This document shows, piece by piece, positions 30,552-39,918 of a stretch of 64,000 nt of DNA. The notes under the pieces were generated by a model, which made no database searches, was not told the DNA's origin, and was given only the letters and a program-made list of their open reading frames with translations. Every line of letters starts with the position of its first letter. Positions within the stretch are counted from its first letter, which is position 1. The stretch is from Sutcliffiella horikoshii (GTDB lineage: Bacteria; Bacillota; Bacilli; Bacillales; Bacillaceae_I): positions 479,088-543,087 of the forward strand of contig NZ_RXZI01000003.1 in NCBI RefSeq assembly GCF_021991925.1. The letters run 5' to 3'. A program made the translations under genes and the position numbers.

Positions 30552-30965
30552 ATGGCAAGTGAATTTGAGAACAACGAAGAGAAACTTGACCGTTTTGATT
30601 CAGACTTAGCTTATGAAGAACCTCATGTTTCGAGAGCGAAGGGACATCGGGACTATTTAGAAGAGCACGCTGCTGAAGTGGCTGCGGTGCCTCCTGTTAT
30701 TGAATCCGATAGAAGCAGGGAAAGAGAAGCGATTTTTGAAGAAGAGCGCAGTGACGTAATGGGGATGAGCGGAAGAGGACTTGGGATCTTAGGACTGGCG
30801 TTATCAATCCTTTCCTTGTTCTTTTTGCCAATCATCATGGGAGCTGCCGGTATAATCGTCGGTTTTATTGCCCGTAAACGTGGGGCATCTGGGTTAGGAG
30901 CATGGGCGATCGGAATCGGTATCGTTTCCATCGTCGTTGGTATATTCGTTCTACCATTGTTTTAA
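30552..30965 (+). CDS. yqfX: YqfX family membrane protein
   Basis: This 137-residue protein has an acidic N-terminal half (FENNEEKLDRFDSDLAYEEPH), a linker rich in Arg/Glu, and two C-terminal hydrophobic helices of the DUF4190-like type (GRGLGILGLALSILSLFFLP; WAIGIGIVSIVVGIFVLPLF). It matches YqfX at this place in Bacillus. The frame is open from 30516, but the ATG at 30552 has GCGAGGG upstream. It may be expressed in the forespore. Confidence 0.85.
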   Translation: MASEFENNEEKLDRFDSDLAYEEPHVSRAKGHRDYLEEHAAEVAAVPPVIESDRSREREAIFEEERSDVMGMSGRGLGILGLALSILSLFFLPIIMGAAGIIVGFIARKRGASGLGAWAIGIGIVSIVVGIFVLPLF

Positions 30966-30975
30966 CACCACCATG

Positions 30976-31010
30976 GACTGGTGAGGGCAACCTCACCAGT
31001 CTTATTGTTT
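30976..31010 (+). terminator. Terminator after yqfX
   Basis: GACTGGTGAGG and CCTCACCAGTC pair around GCAA, followed by TTATTGTTT. Confidence 0.85.
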
Positions 31011-31019
31011 GAAAAGGAT

Positions 31020-31137
31020 CTGTTTAAACACCGCTGCTGATTTCCACCATAGGCTTCGCTTTCCGCGGGGCGACCTAAGCCTCCTCTGTTTCACTTCGGG
31101 TTCTCATGATTATCGGTACTCCCCCGCTGGAGTAGCT
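31020..31137 (-). repeat. Palindromic intergenic repeat, copy 3 (degenerate, inverted)
   Basis: It reads in the opposite orientation: CACCGCTGCTGATTTCC, then TTCGCTTTCCGCGGGGCGA and AGCCTCCTC. The far end is eroded, and no matching second arm is found. The remainder of the gap before the ispG terminator holds nothing recognisable. Confidence 0.75.
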
Positions 31138-31183
31138 AGAAACTAGTCATAAGCAAAAACAAATTTTAACAAAATCAAGTGAA

Positions 31184-31220
31184 AAGAAAAAAGCTTGGCA
31201 CCAATTGGTGTCAAGCTTTT
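31184..31220 (-). terminator. Terminator overlapping the end of ispG
   Basis: On the minus strand AAGCTTGACACC pairs with GGTGCCAAGCTT, followed by TTTTTTC. The ispG stop codon lies within the 5' arm. Confidence 0.85.
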
Positions 31221-32317
31221 GCCTTTTCTTCTTCTTGCTTCGCAAAATATTCTTCTGCAATTTTATCTATTTCTTTCTTTAATTCGTCCACCATGGTTGC
31301 TTCCGGTACTTTACGGACAATTTCCCCTTTGCGGAACAGTAATCCTTCATTACGTGCTCCAGCAATTCCGATATCTGCTTCACGTGCTTCACCAGGTCCG
31401 TTAACTGCACAACCAAGCACAGCAACCTTGATTGGTGCTTTGATGGTGGAAATGTATTCTTCCACTTCATTAGCAATGCTGATCAGGTCAATTTCAATCC
31501 GGCCACATGTAGGACAAGAAATCAATGTTGCTGCGTTTGAAGATAAACCGAACGATTTCAATAGCTCACGCGCAACTTTTACTTCTTCAACAGGGTCTGC
31601 ACTTAAGGAGATTCTCAATGTATTCCCTATTCCTTTGTTTAGAATAGCACCTAAGCCAGCAGCACTTTTAACCGTTCCTGCGAAAAGGGTACCTGATTCC
31701 GTGATACCTAAGTGTAATGGATAATCAAAAGCTTTTGCAGCTTTTTCATAAGCTTCAATAGCTAAATTCACATCAGACGCCTTCATGGACACGATAATAT
31801 CGTAAAAATCAAGATCTTCCAATATCTTGATATGGTGAAGGGCACTTTCCACCATTCCGTCCGCAGTAGGGTATCCGTATTTTTCGATGATGCGCTTTTC
31901 AAGCGAGCCGGCGTTTACACCGATACGAATTGGAATTCCTTTTTCTTTACAAGCCTTCACTACTGCTTCTACTTTCTCACGGCGGCCGATATTACCTGGG
32001 TTGATGCGGATTTTGTCTGCTCCGCCTTCAATGGCCTTCAGTGCTAACTTATAGTCAAAATGAATGTCCACAACAAGTGGGATATTGATTTGTCGTTTTA
32101 TTTCAGCGATGGCATTTGCAGCGCGCTCGTCCGGGCATGCAACACGGACAACCTGGCAACCCGCTTCTTCTAGACGCTTGATTTCTGCTACCGTTGCTTC
32201 CACATCATGTGTCTTTGTGGTAGTCATACTTTGGATAAATAGTTCGTTACTACCGCCGATGGTTATGTCTCCAACTTTAACCGGGCGGGTTTTAGTACGA
32301 TGTATTATTTCATTCAC
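31211..32317 (-). CDS. ispG: 4-hydroxy-3-methylbut-2-en-1-yl diphosphate synthase (IspG/GcpE)
   Basis: This 368-residue iron-sulfur enzyme converts MEcPP to HMBPP, the substrate of IspH. The TIM barrel begins [23 protein letters not shown]. Cluster cysteines are in ISCPTCGR and [11 protein letters not shown]. The start is GTG (minus strand) with AAAGGAGCG upstream. The stop lies inside a terminator stem. It ends KAKA. Confidence 0.97.
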   Translation of the reverse strand: MNEIIHRTKTRPVKVGDITIGGSNELFIQSMTTTKTHDVEATVAEIKRLEEAGCQVVRVACPDERAANAIAEIKRQINIPLVVDIHFDYKLALKAIEGGADKIRINPGNIGRREKVEAVVKACKEKGIPIRIGVNAGSLEKRIIEKYGYPTADGMVESALHHIKILEDLDFYDIIVSMKASDVNLAIEAYEKAAKAFDYPLHLGITESGTLFAGTVKSAAGLGAILNKGIGNTLRISLSADPVEEVKVARELLKSFGLSSNAATLISCPTCGRIEIDLISIANEVEEYISTIKAPIKVAVLGCAVNGPGEAREADIGIAGARNEGLLFRKGEIVRKVPEATMVDELKKEIDKIAEEYFAKQEEEKAKA

Positions 32318-32455
32318 GAGTGAATCGCTCCTTTAGGAATGATCTATTGATCAAAACATCTTTCTCTCATCAGATTACCTATAAACGAGGGAAAAAGCTA
32401 GTATTATCCACTAACTCCCAACATATTTTAACAATCGCCGCCACTTCTGACAAGT

Positions 32456-32491
32456 GAAAAAGTTTCCTGATGCTCAGTAGACAGGAAACTT
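32456..32491 (-). terminator. Terminator overlapping the end of yqfZ
   Basis: AAGTTTCCTG and CAGGAAACTT pair on the minus strand and run into TTTTTC. The yqfZ stop codon is in the loop. Confidence 0.85.
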
Positions 32492-32824
32492 GTAGATTTT
32501 ACCTATTTGGATTTTTTCTGGGGTGATTCCTTCATTCATATGTGCAAAGTCTTCCACCAGTTGTGTGATGGATACGGGAATAGGCTTATTTGCGATCCTT
32601 TCTGCAATCGTCAATACAGTATCACCCGCTTTGACTTCCACTTCTATGTACATATTCTCACTTGAAAGCTGAAGAGAAGTTTCTGCTTCCGTTTCTGAAG
32701 CTGTAGTTGGTGGGACTACTGCTGTGGCAGGAGTTGCCGGTTCAGGTATTGTGCCAGCCGATAGATCGTAATAGATGCTGTATATAGTAATGAGAATTAA
32801 TGCTGCAATGAATAATCTGATCAT
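32474..32824 (-). CDS. yqfZ: YqfZ, membrane-anchored LysM protein
   Basis: This 116-residue protein starts MIRLFIAALILITIYSIYYDL, a signal anchor. A Pro/Thr/Ala-rich linker leads to a C-terminal LysM-type domain (VEVKAGDTVLTIAERIAN ... KIQIGKIYKFPVY) that should bind peptidoglycan. It matches YqfZ beside ispG. The ATG at 32824 follows AAGGAGGAG. The open frame extends further but without a good start. Confidence 0.87.
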   Translation of the reverse strand: MIRLFIAALILITIYSIYYDLSAGTIPEPATPATAVVPPTTASETEAETSLQLSSENMYIEVEVKAGDTVLTIAERIANKPIPVSITQLVEDFAHMNEGITPEKIQIGKIYKFPVY

Positions 32825-32887
32825 GAAACTACTCCTCCTTGATTGTCCAAGCTTTTTACCACTATATGACCGACAAGAGCGGGTAGA

Positions 32888-32936
32888 ACAAAAAAACACC
32901 GACAATATTTGCAAAGCAAATAGTCGGTGTATTTAA
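32888..32936 (-). terminator. Terminator after yqgB
   Basis: ACACCGAC with GTCGGTGT, extended by an inner ATTTGC/GCAAAT stem, is followed on the minus strand by TTTTTTTG. Confidence 0.85.
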
Positions 32937-32941
32937 ATGAA

Positions 32942-33730
32942 TTATTCGACTGTATTATGGGCTGGCTTTTTGACTTTTACTTCTTTAATGATTAGGAAAA
33001 GAATGAAAAGGCTAACCGCAAAACTTATTAAAGAAGAGAATGGTAAAGCAATTTGCATAGCCTGTAATAAAGCAAAGATTAAAGTAGGCAGGGTGACCGC
33101 ATATGCTGATAAGATCCAAGTATGGCGATAACGTAAATTGTTTCGTTTAAGGCTATTTTTTACAATCAGACCGAAGAGTGCCAAGATGGTTACCTGAATA
33201 AATTTTATAGCACTGAAGAACACGTAGCCAACCAACAACAGGATGGTAATGATAATAGGAAATGAACTGCCTACAGAATCCATGAAGGCGATCAAATCCT
33301 CCTTGGTTACTTCCGTTCCCTGAAAGTCACTTAGTGGTACAAAGTCGGTTGTACCGGCTCCCTGGAAGATGATTTCATTGGATTGGATGGCCACGACTTC
33401 CTGATAAGATCGTATTTCATTTAAAGTGAGTTCATTATCTGGATCAAGGATGATGGTAAAACCGCCCTCTTCGGAAATGAACGGTTCTTCAACATCCGCA
33501 TAGAATTCTCCGTTTCGAATGTAAAAATCAGGTGTTTCATTTACTAGGAATTCATCGGTGCTTTTCACTAAATTCATGGCACTGGTTCCAAAAGTGATGA
33601 ACATGGGAATAGAAGTAAGGAGAACAAGAAAAAATACGTACAGAATGGTTTTTCCAATTCCTTGAAAGCGGAAGGAGGCCATTGCTTTCGGGGAATACAA
33701 ACTTTTTACAAATTGAGAAAAAATATTCAA
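32942..33730 (-). CDS. yqgB: DUF1189 membrane protein
   Basis: This 262-residue protein has an N-terminal SPKAMASFRFQGIGKTILYVFFLVLL signature, a long extracytoplasmic loop (about residues 50-150), and four further helices in the C-terminal half (IIITILLLVGYVFF, VTILALFGLIV, YAVTLPTLIFALL, FAVSLFILFLII). It matches YqgB/DUF1189, which some describe as MalM-like. Function unknown. The start is TTG with a moderate AGGACTG. It is transcribed away from the Na/Pi gene. Confidence 0.85.
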   Translation of the reverse strand: MNIFSQFVKSLYSPKAMASFRFQGIGKTILYVFFLVLLTSIPMFITFGTSAMNLVKSTDEFLVNETPDFYIRNGEFYADVEEPFISEEGGFTIILDPDNELTLNEIRSYQEVVAIQSNEIIFQGAGTTDFVPLSDFQGTEVTKEDLIAFMDSVGSSFPIIITILLLVGYVFFSAIKFIQVTILALFGLIVKNSLKRNNLRYRHTWILSAYAVTLPTLIFALLQAMQIALPFSSLISFAVSLFILFLIIKEVKVKKPAHNTVE

Positions 33731-33820
33731 TTCCTATCAGTCCTTTTAATGTAATATAACACTTTCATGTTACCTTAATTTGGGTATGTGAACAATATTT
33801 AATTGCCAAACAAACGCTAA

Positions 33821-33858
33821 TGTAAATTTCAAGTTACGGTTTGTAAAGATAATGTAAA
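33821..33858. promoter_or_regulatory. Possible PhoP box between yqgB and the Na/Pi gene
   Basis: TGTAAA occurs at 33821, 33842 and 33853, with a degenerate copy between (about 33832). This gives the ~11 bp period of PhoP repeats read on the minus strand (TTTACA). It could serve either divergent gene. A TTTACA at 33875 with TAATAA 17 bases on is a candidate promoter toward the transporter. Confidence 0.4.
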
Positions 33859-33967
33859 TTTATCATGAAGTCTATTTACATTGGAATGCATTTAGGTTAA
33901 TAATTGTATTTGGTTTTGTAGATTTTTGTCGACATAATTAAGTTTTACGATTAAGGGGTTGAATGTA

Positions 33968-35608
33968 TTGGACTTGGATGTTCAGAGGTTAATATTTGAA
34001 TTTGTTGGTGGTCTGGGTATTTTCCTATTCGGAATTAAATACATGGGTGACGGACTGCAAAAATCAGCTGGTGATAAGTTGAGAGATATTTTGGATCGGT
34101 TTACGACAAATCCGTTCATGGGTGTATTAGCGGGTATTCTAGTAACGATTCTTCTTCAAACAAGCTCTGGTACAACCGCATTAACGGTAGGTCTGGTTAG
34201 TGCAGGATTCATGACACTTCGTCAGGCGATCGGTGTCATTATGGGTGCTAACATCGGTACCACCGTAACGGCATTTATCATTGGTATTAAAATTGATGAG
34301 TATGCACTGCCGATTATTGCTGCAGGTGCGGTATTACTTTTCTTCTTTAAGAAACAAAAGATTCAATACTTCGGTCAAATCGTATTCGGATTTGGAGCTT
34401 TATTTTATGGTCTGAAAACGATGGGTGATGGACTGAAACCATTACGTGAAGTACAAGCTTTTACTGATTTAACCGTATCGATGAGTGATAATCCTATCCT
34501 TGGAGTAGTTGTAGGTACAGTCTTTACAGTTATTGTTCAAAGTTCTAGTGCAACGATTGGAATACTTCAGGAATTATATAGTCAAAACGCAATCTCCTTA
34601 GATGCTGCATTACCAGTTCTGTTTGGTGACAATATTGGGACAACCATTACAGCGATCTTAGCCGCTATAGGTGCATCTGTTGCTGCTAGACGTGCAGCAT
34701 TATCCCATGTTATTTTTAACTTGTTTGGGACGGTAATAGTACTTCTACTGTTAATACCTTTTGAGAAATTCATTCTATTTTTACAAAGTGCTTTGAATTT
34801 AAACCCTGCGATGACAATTGCATTTGCACATGGTTCCTTTAACATTGCCAATGTAATCATCCAATTTCCATTAATAGGATTACTTGCGTTGATTGCAACT
34901 AAAATCATTCCAGGCGATGATGCAATAGTTGAGTATAAAGCCAAACATTTAGACCCGATTTTCATTGAACAATCGCCTTCATTAGCCTTAGGACAAGCTA
35001 AGGAAGAAGTGTTGAGAATGGGTGAATTCTCTGTTGTCGGTTTAGAATCAACTCATAATTATTTAAAAACCGGAACTTCCAAGTATTCAGAACAAGCGTA
35101 TTCTTTGGAAGATGCCATTAATAACTTGGATAGAAAAATAACGGATTATCTTGTGAAACTTTCTTCTGCTTCATTGTCTGATAGTGAGTCAGAAGAACAC
35201 TCCACTTTAATGGATACTGTTCGTGATATTGAGCGTATCGGTGACCATTTCGAAAATATCGTGGAGTTGGTTGATTACCAACTTAGAAACAAAGTGGAAC
35301 TCACAGATAAAGCGGAGAAAGACCTTGAGGAAATGTTCACTCTTACTCAATCAACTGTAAAAGAAGCGATTGAAGCATTAAGAACGAACAACAAAGAATT
35401 AGCTAATGATGTAAGACTGAAAGAAGACCAAATTGACAAAATGGAGCGCTCCCTTCGTAAAAAACATATCTTGCGCATGAATGAAGGACTGTGCACAGGT
35501 CAAGCGGGAATCGTTTTTGTAGACATCATCAGTAACCTAGAACGTATTGGCGATCATGCTGTAAATATTGCTGAAGCCGTTCTTGGTGAAGAGCACGAAA
35601 CTTTATAA
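33968..35608 (+). CDS. Na+/phosphate cotransporter family protein with PhoU-like tail
   Basis: About 546 residues. Two inverted Na_Pi_cotrans repeats carry the QTSSGTT and QSSSATIG motifs and paired GANIGTTVTA / GDNIGTTITA loops within 8-9 helices. A C-terminal cytoplasmic PhoU-like four-helix domain has two ERIGDHFENI / ERIGDHAVNIAE signatures. It is a likely low-affinity sodium-driven phosphate importer. The frame opens at TTG 33959, which abuts the Shine-Dalgarno sequence. TTG 33968 is nine bases after AAGGGG and is preferred. A mobile element is inserted just past its stop. Confidence 0.9.
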   Translation: MDLDVQRLIFEFVGGLGIFLFGIKYMGDGLQKSAGDKLRDILDRFTTNPFMGVLAGILVTILLQTSSGTTALTVGLVSAGFMTLRQAIGVIMGANIGTTVTAFIIGIKIDEYALPIIAAGAVLLFFFKKQKIQYFGQIVFGFGALFYGLKTMGDGLKPLREVQAFTDLTVSMSDNPILGVVVGTVFTVIVQSSSATIGILQELYSQNAISLDAALPVLFGDNIGTTITAILAAIGASVAARRAALSHVIFNLFGTVIVLLLLIPFEKFILFLQSALNLNPAMTIAFAHGSFNIANVIIQFPLIGLLALIATKIIPGDDAIVEYKAKHLDPIFIEQSPSLALGQAKEEVLRMGEFSVVGLESTHNYLKTGTSKYSEQAYSLEDAINNLDRKITDYLVKLSSASLSDSESEEHSTLMDTVRDIERIGDHFENIVELVDYQLRNKVELTDKAEKDLEEMFTLTQSTVKEAIEALRTNNKELANDVRLKEDQIDKMERSLRKKHILRMNEGLCTGQAGIVFVDIISNLERIGDHAVNIAEAVLGEEHETL

Positions 35609-35613
35609 TAATT

Positions 35614-35799
35614 AGGTTCTGTTAAAGCATACTGTTGTTTTTGCAGCAATATAGCTGTTGATTGGAGCATTAGGCGAAGGCTCCTTAGGGAGATAGCGTT
35701 TAGGGGAGACCCCGCAGGCGTAAGCCGAGGAGGCTCCCCAAACGTCCCTAGGAAAGCGAAGCCTAGTGCGGAAATCAACAGCGGTGTTTAACAGAGCCT
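35614..35799 (+). mobile_element. MITE-like element containing palindromic repeat copy 4
   Basis: Inverted ends AGGTTCTGTTAAA and TTTAACAGAGCCT (one mismatch) bound 186 bases. Both sides are flanked by ATAATT, a possible 6 bp target duplication. The left copy overlaps the stop of the transporter gene. Inside, 35655-35781 is the CTGTTGATT ... AATCAACAG palindromic module shared with the other copies. No coding potential is seen. Confidence 0.65.
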
Positions 35800-35822
35800 A
35801 TAATTAATACCGTAAATTAGGA

Positions 35823-35852
35823 ACCAGACTCATATTAGGGTCTGGTTTTTTT
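35823..35852 (+). terminator. Terminator after the Na/Pi gene
   Basis: ACCAGAC and GTCTGGT pair, followed by TTTTTTC. The mobile element now separates it from the gene. Confidence 0.8.
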
Positions 35853-35872
35853 CACAATAAGGAGGTTTTCGC

Positions 35873-36352
35873 ATGGAAGTGGTATATTGGATCATTATTA
35901 TTGCTTTATTTGTCATTTCATTTATAGGACTCGTCTATCCAATCATTCCGAGTGTGCTTTTTTTGGTAGGGGGCTTTTTACTTTACGGTGTATTGTTTTC
36001 TTTTGAAGAACTAACTTTCCTGTTTTGGGTCATCACCTTTCTTTTTGTAATATTGCTCTTTGTGGCAGATTATTTCGCCAATCTTTTAGGGGTGAAAAAG
36101 TTCGGTGGCAGTAATGCATCAATCTGGGGAAGTACGATTGGATTATTAGTTGGACCTTTTATCATTCCTGTTGCCGGTATTATTCTTGGTCCATTCCTGG
36201 GGGCTATATTAGGGGAGCTACTTGTAAAAAGGAACGATATGAAAGCTTCCATTAAAGCGGGTTTTGGTTCGGTGGTAGGCCTCTTCAGCAGTGCCCTTGT
36301 AAAAGGTATTATACAAGCGGTGATGATCATCATTTTCTTTATTTTCATATGA
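35873..36352 (+). CDS. yqgC: DUF456 family membrane protein
   Basis: This 159-residue protein has four to five membrane segments and glycine-rich turns (GLLVGPFIIPVAGIILGPFLGAILGE) diagnostic of DUF456. It matches YqgC upstream of sodA in B. subtilis. ATG follows AAGGAGG. No catalytic motif is seen. Confidence 0.88.
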   Translation: MEVVYWIIIIALFVISFIGLVYPIIPSVLFLVGGFLLYGVLFSFEELTFLFWVITFLFVILLFVADYFANLLGVKKFGGSNASIWGSTIGLLVGPFIIPVAGIILGPFLGAILGELLVKRNDMKASIKAGFGSVVGLFSSALVKGIIQAVMIIIFFIFI

Positions 36353-36449
36353 CCAACCTTATCAGTGGATAGATCACCTAATGGAATGGTTTAATAAGGA
36401 TATACTAGAAGTGTTTGCATTTGGCGCTTTCGTGTAATAGCAATGATAG

Positions 36450-37433
<984 letters not shown>

Positions 37434-37594
37434 ATGGTGACGACCTTTTTGTAGGATAGATAAATAATTCCAGCCGAGCAAAGCAGATTGATTGAAAGAT
37501 TGTACAAGTTTTGGTAATCTGAAACTAACGGATCAAAAACGGTTACACTTTTTTTGATTCAGTTTCATTACATAAAAATTAGGAGGAGATAATT

Positions 37595-38203
37595 ATGGCA
37601 TACGAACTACCACAATTACCTTATGCATACGACGCATTGGAGCCTCACATCGACAAAGAAACAATGAACATTCACCACACAAAGCATCACAATACTTACG
37701 TAACTGGTATTAACGCTGCATTAGAAGGTCAAACAGATCTTCAAGGCAAAAGTGTGGAAGAGTTAATCTCCAACATGGACGCTGTACCTGAAAACATCAA
37801 AACAGCTGTACGCAATCACGGTGGCGGACACGCAAACCACAGTCTTTTCTGGAACATCCTTACTCCAGGTGGCGCTACTTCTCCAAACGGTGAATTAGCA
37901 GACGCTCTAACTAGCAAGTTCGGTAGCTTTGACAACTTCAAAGACGAATTCGCTAAAGCAGCAGCTACCCGTTTCGGTTCTGGTTGGGCTTGGTTAGTAG
38001 TAAACAACGGTGAACTAGAAATCACTAGCACACCAAACCAAGACTCTCCATTAATGGAAGGCAAGACTCCGGTTCTAGGCCTTGACGTATGGGAGCATGC
38101 ATACTACCTAAACTACCAAAACCGTCGTCCTGACTACATCAACGCGTTCTTCAACGTAATCAACTGGGACGTAGTAGGAAAACTTTACAACGAAGCAAAA
38201 TAA
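37595..38203 (+). CDS. sodA: Superoxide dismutase (Mn)
   Basis: This 202-residue Mn/Fe SOD has metal ligands His27 (NIHHTKHH), the His in NHSLFWN, and Asp/His in [12 protein letters not shown]. Gly-Gly near GGGHANHS and the Gln/Asn pattern favour manganese. It is orthologous to B. subtilis SodA, and the yqgC-sodA-yqgE order is kept apart from the inserted pfkA. ATG follows TAGGAGGAG. Confidence 0.97.
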   Translation: MAYELPQLPYAYDALEPHIDKETMNIHHTKHHNTYVTGINAALEGQTDLQGKSVEELISNMDAVPENIKTAVRNHGGGHANHSLFWNILTPGGATSPNGELADALTSKFGSFDNFKDEFAKAAATRFGSGWAWLVVNNGELEITSTPNQDSPLMEGKTPVLGLDVWEHAYYLNYQNRRPDYINAFFNVINWDVVGKLYNEAK

Positions 38204-38213
38204 TTGCCAAACC

Positions 38214-38249
38214 AAAAACCCTCATCATTAAGTGGATGAGGGTTTTTAT
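38214..38249 (+). terminator. Terminator after sodA
   Basis: AAAAACCCTCATC and GATGAGGGTTTTT form a 13 bp stem ending in TTTTTATT. Confidence 0.9.
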
Positions 38250-38267
38250 TATTAATGTGATCTATAG

Positions 38268-38391
38268 CTGATGCTTGGAGCAAAAGGCGAAGACTCCTGC
38301 GGGGAGTAACGGTTGCTTGAGACCCCGCAACGAAGTGAGGAGGCTCAAGCATCGTCCCGCGGAAAGCGCAGCCTTTTGCGGAAAGCATCAG
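38268..38391 (+). repeat. Palindromic intergenic repeat, copy 5
   Basis: Ends are CTGATGCTT and AAGCATCAG. The inner arms are CAAAAGGC and GCCTTTTG, and the conserved GACTCCTGCGGGGAG, GAGACCCCGC and GAGGAGGCTCA blocks are present. It is followed by GTTAAACAGAACCT, resembling the right end of the 35614 element, but a matching left end is missing. Confidence 0.85.
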
Positions 38392-38489
38392 CGGCGTTAA
38401 ACAGAACCTACCCAGATGTTCATAAATCCAAGTACATAACTCCCACTCCTTTAAGCCACAATAAACGTAGATAAAGGAGCGGGGTAAAG

Positions 38490-39773
38490 ATGGCAGCTTT
38501 AAAAAAACTAATTGGTGATGTAGAAGTCAACAAGGACCTCAAGCTACTGTTGATCATAGGTGGACTCTATTCGTTGAGCATCGCTTTATCCAACACATTT
38601 GTGAACGTCTACCTTTGGAAGCAATCAGGTGAATTCAGTGATCTGGGCTTTTACAATTTAGCAATAGTCATTTTCCAGCCACTCACCTTCATATTGGCAG
38701 GAAGATGGGCAAAAAAAATCGATCGAGTCATTGTGCTACGTTTAGGTGTCGTATTCTTAGCACTTTTTTATTTGTTTGTTTTGTTTATCGGAGACAAGGC
38801 TTCCACCTATCTTTTGATGCTTGGGGCATTACTCGGGATAGGGTATGGTTTCTATTGGCTTGCATTTAATGTGTTGACTTTTGAGATTACAGAACCCGAA
38901 ACAAGGGATTTCTTCAATGGGTTTCTAGGTATTTTAACGTCAATTGGCGGGATGATCGGACCCTTCGCGGCAGGATACATTATTTCGACATTAGAAAAAT
39001 TTACGGGGTATACGGTTATATTTAGCATCTCCCTGTTTTTGTTCTTTGCTGCCGTCATCTTGAGCCTGTTTCTAAAAAGACGTGGAGCGGAAGGAAGTTA
39101 TGAACTTCGTCGCACCTTTCATGAAAGAAAGAACAATGACAATTGGCGATACATAACAAACGCCCACTTTTTTCAGGGATTAAGGGAGGGGACCTTTCTA
39201 TTTGCGATTTCCGTCTTGGTGTTCATTACTACCAATAGTGAACTCGCGCTTGGTACGTTCGGGCTTCTAAATTCCGCTGTTGCTTTTGTATGCTATTATC
39301 TGGCAACTAGGATGATCAAAAAAGAGTATAGAAAAAAGTCCATTCTAATTGGGGGACTAATCTTATACGGTGCCATTTTCTTTCTAATTTTTGATCTGAC
39401 ATATGTAAAGCTTTTGATGTATGCTGTGACGATCGCCATCGCATATCCGCTACTACTCGTCCCATATGTGTCCCTGACATACGATGTCATTGGCCGTGGA
39501 TGGAAAGCAGCAGAAATGCGAATCGAGTATATCGTGGTCAGGGAAGTCTTCCTAAACATAGGGCGTGCTGGTTCCATCATCCTTTTCTTGATTGCCGTGA
39601 TGTTTTTCGATACAGAGAAAAGCATTCCAATTCTTTTATGTATTATTGGAGCCGGACATGCCCTAATTTATCCATTTGTCCGTAAAGTGGAGCTTGATGC
39701 AGCGCCACCCAAAGAAGAGCCTCATCCAATTGTGACAACTTTGCGAGACGGAGAAGGAGAATCGACACCATAG
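38490..39773 (+). CDS. yqgE: MFS transporter
   Basis: This 427-residue protein has 12 predicted membrane helices and an MFS motif-like GRWAKKIDR loop between helices 2 and 3. It is most like YqgE, which follows sodA in B. subtilis. Substrate unknown. ATG follows AAAGGAGCGGGG. The cytoplasmic C-terminus is short and acidic. Confidence 0.87.
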   Translation: MAALKKLIGDVEVNKDLKLLLIIGGLYSLSIALSNTFVNVYLWKQSGEFSDLGFYNLAIVIFQPLTFILAGRWAKKIDRVIVLRLGVVFLALFYLFVLFIGDKASTYLLMLGALLGIGYGFYWLAFNVLTFEITEPETRDFFNGFLGILTSIGGMIGPFAAGYIISTLEKFTGYTVIFSISLFLFFAAVILSLFLKRRGAEGSYELRRTFHERKNNDNWRYITNAHFFQGLREGTFLFAISVLVFITTNSELALGTFGLLNSAVAFVCYYLATRMIKKEYRKKSILIGGLILYGAIFFLIFDLTYVKLLMYAVTIAIAYPLLLVPYVSLTYDVIGRGWKAAEMRIEYIVVREVFLNIGRAGSIILFLIAVMFFDTEKSIPILLCIIGAGHALIYPFVRKVELDAAPPKEEPHPIVTTLRDGEGESTP

Positions 39774-39827
39774 TTATATTTATTAATAGAAATTCTAGGC
39801 AATTTCCTATACAATAAGAAGAGACCA

Positions 39828-39870
39828 GACACCTATGCCAAGCAAAATGTAGGTGTCTCTTGATTTTTTA
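39828..39870 (+). terminator. Terminator after yqgE
   Basis: AGACACCTA and TAGGTGTCT pair around about 13 bases, followed by CTTGATTTTTT. Confidence 0.7.
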
Positions 39871-39918
39871 TTCAAAGGCTCTAAATAGCCATAAAAATAA
39901 AACGAAAAGGTGTAGGGA

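Noticed and set aside
31179..31724. Plus-strand ORF of 181 residues over ispG
   Set aside because: It is a shadow of the ispG coding frame with low-complexity Ser/Ala composition.
36425..36440. cre-like sequence before pfkA
   Set aside because: Only the central AAAGCGC matches on the minus strand. The outer positions fail the consensus.
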